Of a stretch of 64,000 nucleotides of DNA, positions 57,660-64,000 are shown piece by piece. The position numbers and the translations under genes are program-made. Source of the stretch: Candidatus Flexicrinis affinis (lineage in GTDB: Bacteria > Chloroflexota > Anaerolineae > Aggregatilineales > Phototrophicaceae); assembly GCA_016716525.1 (NCBI GenBank), contig JADJWE010000001.1:496001-560000 (forward strand). The letters are read 5' to 3'. Position 1 is the stretch's first letter. Each line of letters opens with the position of its first letter. The notes under the pieces are model-generated. The model saw only the letters and a list, made by a program, of their open reading frames with translations, searched no databases and had not been told where the DNA came from.

Positions 57660-58724
57660 ATGATGATCAACCTGTATGAATTGACCCGTCCCGAACTAGA
57701 CGCGCTGTTGACAAGCTGGCAGCAGCCCCGTTTTCGCGCGGGGCAGGTCTGGTCGTGGCTGTATGACAAGCTGGCGGCCGACTTCGAGTCAATGACCGAT
57801 CTGCCGGAGTCACTGCGCCGGCAGTTGAGTGAGACGTGCACACTCGGCGTGCTGCGCATTGCCGCCGAACGCACCAGCACCGACGGCACTGCTAAGCGTG
57901 TCTACGAACTGCCGGACGGGCAGCTCATCGAATCGGTACTGATGCCGTATGACGACGACCGGCGCACGGCTTGCATCAGCACACAAGCAGGATGTGCGAT
58001 GGGCTGCGTGTTCTGCGCAACCGGCCAAATGGGATTCGCGCGGCACCTGAGCGCAGCGGAAATTGTCGAGCAGGCGGTTCACTTCGCGCGCCAGCTTCAC
58101 CGCGAGGGAGAACGGCTCTCGAATGTCGTCCTGATGGGCATGGGCGAACCGTTCCACAACTACGATGCATCGCTGGCGGCCGTGCGCCGTTTGATGGCCG
58201 ACCTCGGCATCGGCGCGCGGCACATCACCATCAGCACGGTCGGGTTGGTGCCGCAGATTCGCCAGTTTGCCGACGAAGGGCTGCAGGTTCGCCTCGCGAT
58301 CAGCCTGCACGCCGCGACCGACGAAGAACGCTCGGCGCTGCTGCCAGTCAACAAGCGCTACCCGCTGGCCGATCTGCTCGACGCATGCCGCGAGGTTGTG
58401 GAAAAGACGGGTAGGCGCGTAACGTTCGAGTGGGCACTGATTGCCGGCGAGAACGATTCGCCTGAACAGGCTCACGCGCTGGGCAGCTTACTGACCAACC
58501 TCAACTGCCACGTGAATCTGATCCCCTTGAATCCAACCGGCGGCTACGCAGGTCGTCCGTCCGACCCGGCCGCGGTGCGCCGGTTCATCGAGATCCTCGA
58601 AGCGTATCACGTTCCGGCGACTGTGCGCGTCAGGCGTGGAATCGACATTGACGCCGGCTGCGGGCAGCTCAAGGCGGCGGTGCTGAGGCAGCGCGGTCGC
58701 GTTGGCATCGAGGACATCGACTAA
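57660..58724 (+). CDS. rlmN: Dual-specificity RNA methyltransferase RlmN
   Basis: 354 residues. Radical-SAM CX3CX2C motif (Cys112, 116, 119; GCAMGCVFCATGQMGF), MGMGEPFHNYD, SLHAATDEERSALLPVNK, and the C-terminal methyl-carrier Cys in DIDAGCGQL; the second, methylated Cys is in this pair. Methylates A2503 of 23S rRNA and A37 of tRNAs. Start 57660 or the adjacent ATG 57663. Confidence 0.96.
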   Translation: MMINLYELTRPELDALLTSWQQPRFRAGQVWSWLYDKLAADFESMTDLPESLRRQLSETCTLGVLRIAAERTSTDGTAKRVYELPDGQLIESVLMPYDDDRRTACISTQAGCAMGCVFCATGQMGFARHLSAAEIVEQAVHFARQLHREGERLSNVVLMGMGEPFHNYDASLAAVRRLMADLGIGARHITISTVGLVPQIRQFADEGLQVRLAISLHAATDEERSALLPVNKRYPLADLLDACREVVEKTGRRVTFEWALIAGENDSPEQAHALGSLLTNLNCHVNLIPLNPTGGYAGRPSDPAAVRRFIEILEAYHVPATVRVRRGIDIDAGCGQLKAAVLRQRGRVGIEDID

Positions 58725-58725
58725 C

Positions 58726-60339
58726 GTGCTCACCGTCGGGGATGCGCTCGGGCTGGCCGTGTTCTCTGGCGCGCGCTGTGTCGCCGGCACGGCAGGGCTG
58801 GGCCGTGTGGTCCAATGGGTGCATAACGTCGGCGTGCCGGACGCGGCTAACTGGCTCAACGGCGGCGAACTAGTCCTGACGACGTACATCAATATGCCGC
58901 AGGACGCCGACGCGCAGGCCGCGTATCTCAGCGCAATGATCGACAAAGGGGTTGCCGCGCTTGGGATCGCCGTCGGCCGCTATACCGATAGCATCCCCCA
59001 GCACCTGTGCGACCTCGCCGAGTCGCACGGGTTCCCGCTGATCGCCGTGCCCTTCCAACTGCTGTTTGTCGATATCGCACGCACGATCAATCAGGCGATT
59101 GCACAGCGCGACCTGCGCGCGGCGCTAGACATCCATCAACGCCTGACTCGGCTTGTCATGCAGGAGGCCGGGCTGACCGAACTGGCGGTCACGCTGGCAA
59201 CGCTGGTGCAGCAGTCGGTCAGCATTGAAAACGACCGCTTCGAGGCGTACGCGAGCCACAACCTTGCGCCAGTGGACGAGGCGCGCCGCTATACGCAGCA
59301 GCAAGGGCGCACTGACCCGCGGCTCGTCGCCGCGTTGGAGTCGCGCGGGTACCTGCCGGAAATCCGGCGCACGCTGCGCCCGATCATGCTGCCCAAAATG
59401 CCCGATGTAGGACTGGAGATGGAGCGTATCCTCGCACCGATCGTGCTGAACGGCGAGGTATACGGCTATCTGTGGATCATCGCGGACGGCAGCCCGCTGA
59501 CCGAGCTTGAACGGATGGCGGTCGAAAGCGGGTCGACTGTCGCGGCGTTAATGCTGCTGCGCGAAGAACGCGCTCAGCGCGCTGCCGTCGAGGAACGGGC
59601 CGAATTGGTCACCCGTCTATTGTCGCCGCGCGCGATCGAGCGCGAGGACGTGTACGCCGACCGCGCCGCGCGCTGGGGGCTAAATTTGCGGGCGTCCTAC
59701 CGGGTGGTTGTGGTCAATGGCGTCCGTCCGCCGCTGAACCCGCTGCTGGCACGCACCGAGCGGTGGCTCCAAGCGGCCGTTCTGAACGGTTTGGCGGGCA
59801 TAAGCGCCGACCAGATCGTGCTGTTGGTCGAGGATTCGCCGGCGCTGGTGGATGCTGTGCGCCAGTGGATCGCCCAGATCGGGCCAGAGCGCGATGAAGT
59901 ATGCGCTGCGATCAGCACGGCCGGGCGTGGGGTGTCTTGGGCTGCGCACGGACTAGTCGATGCGCAGGACGCGTTGATGTTGGGCGGACGGCTGGGCGAC
60001 ACCTCGTCGATCCTGTCCTGCGACGACCTGAGCTTTCCGCTGACGCTCTATCGCGCCGGGCCGGCAGCGCTCGACTCCAATCCGCACGTGCCTGCGCTGC
60101 GCGACTTACGCGCCGAGACGGGCGCCGACCTGTTCCACACCTTGCACGTCTATCTTGAACAAGGCGGGAGCGGGGTCGCGGCGGCGGACTCGCTGCACAT
60201 CCATCGGTCGACGCTCAATTATCGTCTGGGCCGGATCGCCGAGGTCACCGGCACGGAGTTGAGCGACCCGCGGCAACGACTCGCGCTGCATACGGCGATC
60301 GTGCTGATGCTGCTATTCGATCCCGACGATCTCGCCTAG
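58726..60339 (+). CDS. PucR-family transcriptional regulator
   Basis: 537 residues from GTG 58726, one base after the rlmN stop codon. N-terminal PucR domain (LTVGDALGLAVFSGARCVAGTAGLGRVVQWVH), a central GGDEF-like/GAF region, and the C-terminal HTH_30 (FHTLHVYLEQGGSGVAAADSLHIHRSTLNYRLGRIAEVTG). PucR proteins often control purine or nitrogen catabolism. Nearby ABC importer genes could be targets. Confidence 0.9.
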   Translation: MLTVGDALGLAVFSGARCVAGTAGLGRVVQWVHNVGVPDAANWLNGGELVLTTYINMPQDADAQAAYLSAMIDKGVAALGIAVGRYTDSIPQHLCDLAESHGFPLIAVPFQLLFVDIARTINQAIAQRDLRAALDIHQRLTRLVMQEAGLTELAVTLATLVQQSVSIENDRFEAYASHNLAPVDEARRYTQQQGRTDPRLVAALESRGYLPEIRRTLRPIMLPKMPDVGLEMERILAPIVLNGEVYGYLWIIADGSPLTELERMAVESGSTVAALMLLREERAQRAAVEERAELVTRLLSPRAIEREDVYADRAARWGLNLRASYRVVVVNGVRPPLNPLLARTERWLQAAVLNGLAGISADQIVLLVEDSPALVDAVRQWIAQIGPERDEVCAAISTAGRGVSWAAHGLVDAQDALMLGGRLGDTSSILSCDDLSFPLTLYRAGPAALDSNPHVPALRDLRAETGADLFHTLHVYLEQGGSGVAAADSLHIHRSTLNYRLGRIAEVTGTELSDPRQRLALHTAIVLMLLFDPDDLA

Positions 60340-60348
60340 CGTGCACCG

Positions 60349-61275
60349 ATGCGCGAATACCTTGATGCCATTCTTGAGGCACACGGGCTAGGGCGGGCTG
60401 GTCACGTGACACGTCCGGCCGACGGGTGTAACAACCCGATCTACGTCATAGACGATCGTTATGTCGTTCGTTTTGACGGACTCTTCAGCGCCGACGAGAC
60501 CGACCCCGAAATCACCACACGCTTTGCCGGCGAGGCGTGGGTGTATGAGACACTTCGCAAATTCGACCTGCCAGTGCCGGACGTGCTTGCACTGGACGAC
60601 CGGCGGACAGTCGCGCCGATGCCGTACATGGTGATGACATACGTGCCCGGACGCGCGGCGATCGAGAGCACGGCGTTGACAGCCCGTCAGCGTCAGGCGG
60701 TGGCTCGCGACGTGGGGCAGTTTCTCGCACGGATGCACAACGCGATGTCGTTCGATCAATTCGGCAAGTGGCATCAACTGCAAGACGGGACGCACATGGC
60801 GGCATGGGCGGAATGGCCGACGTCCTTCCTAGAGCGTTACGTGGACTGGTCGGAAGAACTCGGCGGTGCGGCAAGCCCCGATCTGGTGCGCGATATGCGG
60901 GCATTGGTGAACGCCGCGCGACCGGCGTTCGAGCAGGTGACGCGGGGTGTTATCGCGCACCGCGACGGACACCCCGGAAACATGCTGCAAGTTGACGGAC
61001 GGCTATCGGGTGTTGTCGACTTCGAGTGGTGGATGGCCGCCGATCCGGCGTGCGATTTCGCTGTGGACGACCAGTGGGAGCAGTTTGGAGCAGGGTGCGT
61101 CGATGCGCTGTACGAAGGCTACACGTCGATCCGCCCGCTGACGCCCGGCCATGCCGAAAAGTCCCGCGTTTATCACTTGCTGCGGGACTTCGACGACATT
61201 GTTACGCGATTTGCCGCCGGCGATCGTGCGGCTTCGCAGGCGGCGGCGCGAGATCTGCGCACTAAGCTCGGTTGA
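60349..61275 (+). CDS. Aminoglycoside-phosphotransferase-family kinase
   Basis: 308 residues of the APH/choline-kinase fold: YVVRFDG, FAGEAWVYETLRKFDLPVPDVL, MVMTYVPG, catalytic IAHRDGHPGNMLQ and DFEWWMAADPACDFA. The substrate may be a sugar, a homoserine-like compound or an antibiotic. 9 bases after the PucR gene; its end overlaps the convergent ABC ATPase end. Confidence 0.88.
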   Translation: MREYLDAILEAHGLGRAGHVTRPADGCNNPIYVIDDRYVVRFDGLFSADETDPEITTRFAGEAWVYETLRKFDLPVPDVLALDDRRTVAPMPYMVMTYVPGRAAIESTALTARQRQAVARDVGQFLARMHNAMSFDQFGKWHQLQDGTHMAAWAEWPTSFLERYVDWSEELGGAASPDLVRDMRALVNAARPAFEQVTRGVIAHRDGHPGNMLQVDGRLSGVVDFEWWMAADPACDFAVDDQWEQFGAGCVDALYEGYTSIRPLTPGHAEKSRVYHLLRDFDDIVTRFAAGDRAASQAAARDLRTKLG

Positions 61276-62014
61276 TCGCGGCTCGGATTTCGCGGGCGGT
61301 CTCGCCGAAATCGGACGTAAACGCATCCTCCGGGTGGCGCGGGCGGCGGATCGTCACCGGAATGTCCGCGACGATCTGTCCGGGGCGGCGGCTCATCACC
61401 AGCACACGGTCGGCCAGCAGGGTCGCCTCAGTGATGTCGTGCGTAACCATCAACACCGTTTGCTGCTCCCTGCGCCACGCCCGCAGCAAGTCGAAGCTGA
61501 CTTGCTCGCGGGTGAGCGCGTCGAGCGCGCCAAACGGCTCGTCGAGCAGCAGCACGTGCGGCCGCTGCGACAGCACCCGCCCCAGCGCGACACGCTGCGC
61601 CATGCCGCCGGACAGCCCGCCCGGGTACGAGTTCGCGAACTCCGTCAGGCCCAGCATTTCGAGCAAGGCGTCGACTGTCTCCAACCGGTTCGCGCGGTCG
61701 ACGCCTGCCAGCTCGAGCGGGAGCGCCACGTTGTCGCGAACCGTCCGCCACGGCATCAGTGTCGCGTTCTGGAACATCAACCCGATGCGTGGAGACGGCC
61801 CGCGCACGGTGGTGCCCTCCAGCCGAACCGCGCCCGCAGTCGGTGCAAGCAGTCCGGCGATCACGTTGATGAGCGTGCTCTTGCCGCAGCCGCTCGGCCC
61901 GACGAGGCACACGAACTGCCCGGGCGGAATATCGAACGACAGCGGACCGAGGGCGGGCAGGGGCTCGCCGTTCGGCTGTGTGAAGGTCACCGATAAGCTG
62001 CGGATTTCGAGCAC
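61262..62014 (-). CDS. ABC transporter ATPase (NitT/TauT family)
   Basis: 250 residues. Walker A GPSGCGKST, Q-loop MFQNATLMPW, signature LSGGMAQRVALGRVL, Walker B VLLLDEPFGALD, H-loop MVTHD. Close to SsuB/TauB/ThiZ-type ATPases. Third gene of the minus-strand operon permease-binding protein-ATPase; overlaps the 3' end of the kinase gene by 14 bases. Confidence 0.95.
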   Translation of the reverse strand: MLEIRSLSVTFTQPNGEPLPALGPLSFDIPPGQFVCLVGPSGCGKSTLINVIAGLLAPTAGAVRLEGTTVRGPSPRIGLMFQNATLMPWRTVRDNVALPLELAGVDRANRLETVDALLEMLGLTEFANSYPGGLSGGMAQRVALGRVLSQRPHVLLLDEPFGALDALTREQVSFDLLRAWRREQQTVLMVTHDITEATLLADRVLVMSRRPGQIVADIPVTIRRPRHPEDAFTSDFGETAREIRAAINRA

Positions 62015-62023
62015 GATGTGCGC

Positions 62024-63199
62024 CTAGTTCTCCGGCGTGGCCGCGATTGGCGGAGCGACCTCGTAGTCGATGCCCATCGGGACGTAGCCGTTGGTGTACG
62101 CGCCGGTCACGTCGAAATCGGCGGGGACGCTGCCCATCAGGGCCATCACGTCGCGCGTATTGAGCCACACATCATCGTTGATGATCCCGGTCAGCGGATG
62201 ATCCCACAGATCGATCGTCGCCAGCAGTACCTCGAACTGCGCGAGTTCGGCGGGTTCGAACGCCTCGCGCAGGGCGTCACGGACTTCGACGCGTTTCTCG
62301 GCGAATGCCTCGGGGGCAGGGAAGGTGGCGAGCAAAGCGTCGAACTCGGCGGCGTAACCCTCAAGCGCGCTGACGAGTGCCTGCGACTGAGGTAGGTTTT
62401 CGACATGGTTCAGGCTGTGCAGGTAGGCGCGGGCGGGGTTGGTCGCCGTGTCGAACACGCCCTGATCGAACGCGATCGTCACCATCCAAAGGAGGTCGCC
62501 CTCGTTCTCCACCACAGTTTCGTTGGTGACGATGCCGTTGGAGGCGATATTGGCGATGTCGGCCACTTCCAGAACGGTGATACCGGATACGTCTCCACAT
62601 TCCCCGGCGTCGATCCGGCGCTGGATCTCGAGCGGTTCGTTGTTACTGTAGACGACCGCGGCGTCTACGCCACCGGCGCACAGGATGTCCGGCGCGACAT
62701 AGCCGATCGACTCAAGCTGGAGATCCGCTTCGGTGAGACCGGCGCTGGCGAGCAGCGCGGTGAGTGCGGTGTAGTTGGCGCCGAACGGCCCGGGAATGCC
62801 GACGCGCAGGCCGGCCAAGTCGTCGGGCGAGTCCATTTCGACGCCGTCGCGGGCAACCACGGCGACCGGGTACTGCATGAACCATGCATAGACATAGACC
62901 ACCGGGATGTCGGCGGCGCGCGCAAGCAGTACCTGCTCACCGCTGATCAGCCCGAACTTTGGCTCGCCCTGTGCGATCTGGATCACGCCGAGATTCTCGT
63001 CGCCGTGCTGAATCTGCAGATCGTAACCCGCCTCGGCGAAGTAGCCCTCTTCGATGGCGACGTACAGCGGCGCGAATTGAACGTTGGGGATGAACGAGGC
63101 AAAGAACGGCAGTGGCTGAAGCGGCACATCCTGCGCGGCTGAACCAAGCCCGGTCACGGCAAGCAAGAAGACGAGCAGTAGGCGAAAACGGGATGTCAT
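62024..63199 (-). CDS. NMT1/ThiY-like ABC substrate-binding protein
   Basis: 391 residues; signal peptide to GSAAQ (~23) without a clear lipobox Cys. NMT1 fold: FASFIPNVQFAPLYVAIEEGYFAEAGYDLQIQ, GVIQIAQGEPKFGLISGEQVLLARA, PDDLAGLRVGIPGPFGANY. Related to binding proteins for pyrimidine precursors, riboflavin (RibY of Chloroflexus), sulfonates or nitrate. The ligand is not resolvable from the sequence. Signal without lipid anchor is unusual for a monoderm. Confidence 0.88.
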   Translation of the reverse strand: MTSRFRLLLVFLLAVTGLGSAAQDVPLQPLPFFASFIPNVQFAPLYVAIEEGYFAEAGYDLQIQHGDENLGVIQIAQGEPKFGLISGEQVLLARAADIPVVYVYAWFMQYPVAVVARDGVEMDSPDDLAGLRVGIPGPFGANYTALTALLASAGLTEADLQLESIGYVAPDILCAGGVDAAVVYSNNEPLEIQRRIDAGECGDVSGITVLEVADIANIASNGIVTNETVVENEGDLLWMVTIAFDQGVFDTATNPARAYLHSLNHVENLPQSQALVSALEGYAAEFDALLATFPAPEAFAEKRVEVRDALREAFEPAELAQFEVLLATIDLWDHPLTGIINDDVWLNTRDVMALMGSVPADFDVTGAYTNGYVPMGIDYEVAPPIAATPEN

Positions 63200-63224
63200 G
63201 CGCAGCTCCTCACAATCGGTAGAC

Positions 63225-64000
63225 TCATTCGAACTGCTGCCAACGCAGCAAGCGGCGTTCCATCATCGTCACAAGGCGGTACAAGCTGAGGGCCAGCGTG
63301 GCCAGCAGGATCACGGCGACGAACACGAGCGGGATATCGTACTGCGAGAGGCCCAGCCGCACGAGATGCCCCAGTCCGGCGCTGCCGTTGATCAACTCGC
63401 CGACGACGGCGCCGATCACGCTCAACGTCGCCGCGGTCTTCAACCCGGTGAGCAGCACCGGCATAGCCGCCGGCACCTCAAGCTTGACGAACATCTGCCG
63501 GCGGGTCGCCTGCGAGACGCGCATCAGATCGACCAGCGTCGGCGGCACGTTGCGAATTCCGACCACCGTGCTCATCAACATGGGGAAGAACACGATCAGC
63601 GCGCTGGTGATGGTCTTGCTGGTGATGCCAGGAAACCAGATGACCAGCAGCGGGGCATAGGCGACGACTGGCGTCGACTGAAGCGTGACGATGATCGGCG
63701 AAAGCACGTCGTCCAGCAGCGGGCTGTGGGCGATGACGTAGCCGAGCGCGACGGCGAACAGGACTCCGAACCCTAGCCCCGACAGGACCTCGACCACGGT
63801 CGTCCAGATGTGCGGCCACAGGCGGCCCGAGCCGAACCAATCGACGAACTCGGCCCACACGGCGGCCGGCGCAGGGAGTTGATAGCTGGGGAACGCTTTC
63901 GACATCACGAGCAGCTGCCACGCGATCAGCATCAGCCCGAGCGTGACGATCCCCGCGTAGCGGCGGATCGTGCGCGGGGCGACGCGGCGGCCATAGCGCA
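63225..64000 (-). CDS. ABC transporter permease (NitT/TauT family), 5' end outside window
   Basis: At least 258 codons, open to the window edge, so the start is upstream. BPD_transp_1 permease: FGVLFAVALGYVIAHSPLLDDVLSPIIVTLQSTPVVAYAPLLVIWF, EAA-like loop VPPTLVDLMRVSQATRRQMFVKLEVPAAMP. About six helices. 25 bases before the binding-protein gene. Confidence 0.92.
   Translation of the reverse strand, partial: RYGRRVAPRTIRRYAGIVTLGLMLIAWQLLVMSKAFPSYQLPAPAAVWAEFVDWFGSGRLWPHIWTTVVEVLSGLGFGVLFAVALGYVIAHSPLLDDVLSPIIVTLQSTPVVAYAPLLVIWFPGITSKTITSALIVFFPMLMSTVVGIRNVPPTLVDLMRVSQATRRQMFVKLEVPAAMPVLLTGLKTAATLSVIGAVVGELINGSAGLGHLVRLGLSQYDIPLVFVAVILLATLALSLYRLVTMMERRLLRWQQFE

Noticed and set aside
61272..62027. 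Plus-strand frame of 251 codons opposite the ABC ATPase
   Set aside because: The ATPase motifs on the minus strand are complete; this frame is Ser/Arg-rich without a recognisable domain.
1..64000. CRISPR array, integrase, transposase or terminal inverted repeats
   Set aside because: No regularly spaced repeats, no DDE or tyrosine-recombinase motifs were seen in any frame, despite the accessory look of 42-54 kb.

Overview
The window is high-GC bacterial DNA with tightly packed operons. It most resembles a member of the Chloroflexota (Anaerolineae-like). That assignment is inference. It rests on the many MalT/LuxR-type ATPase regulators, PucR and DUF4397/fasciclin proteins, Thr-Pro-rich secreted proteins, decayed RHS repeats, and an HdrABC-MvhADG set in a genome that also encodes multihaem cytochromes. 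No rRNA or taxonomic marker is present. Two tRNA-Ser genes are.

Region 1 (1-5.1 kb): the 3' part of a GH38-like glycosidase, a four-helix EamA-like membrane protein and a large Cys-rich protein of unknown function. Region 2 (5.1-18.4 kb) is a respiratory island. A minus-strand operon runs ArsR regulator -> octahaem tetrathionate-reductase-family cytochrome -> heptaham c/cytochrome b fusion -> two YeeE/YedE transporters, one carrying a rhodanese-like domain without its cysteine. Divergent from it is nrfHA (ammonifying nitrite reductase). DinB, YwiC-like, VOC and AraC-like genes follow, then a decahaem cytochrome built from two pentahaem repeats.

Region 3 (18.7-31 kb) is the hydrogen/electron-bifurcation island. 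Plus-strand hypABCDE faces a minus-strand eight-gene operon: hdrC-hdrB-hdrA-mvhD-mvhG-mvhA-maturation protease-cNMP-binding protein. A flavodoxin gene diverges from hdrC. Together these would give H2-driven, flavin-based bifurcation between ferredoxin and a disulfide (or other low-potential partner) in an organism that shows no methanogenesis genes here. A palindrome of the type GTGAC-N4-GTCAC lies at the nrf/ArsR, hypA, hypC and hdrC/flavodoxin promoters. It suggests a common Crp/Fnr-family regulator for the hydrogen and nitrite systems.

Region 4 (31-42 kb): a fucose/arabinose-isomerase-like protein, two exported proteins (DUF4397+fasciclin; cupredoxin-like) that share a repeated upstream element, an alpha/beta hydrolase, and a NarL-type two-component system between two MGT-type glycosyltransferases. 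Region 5 (42-54 kb) is an accessory region. It holds an APH(6)-like kinase, a truncated hydrolase, a large LAL regulator followed by genes with a repeated GTGGGGTA-N6-TACCCCAC operator, a beta-lactamase-fold hydrolase, a quinone-oxidoreductase-like enzyme, a LAL pseudogene, a DHFR-like gene and several fragments of RHS genes.

Region 6 (54-64 kb) looks like core genome: two tRNA-Ser genes with promoter and terminator, a CPBP protease, a Thr-Pro-rich membrane-anchored protein, RlmN, a PucR regulator, an aminoglycoside-phosphotransferase-fold kinase and an NMT1-type ABC importer cut by the window end.
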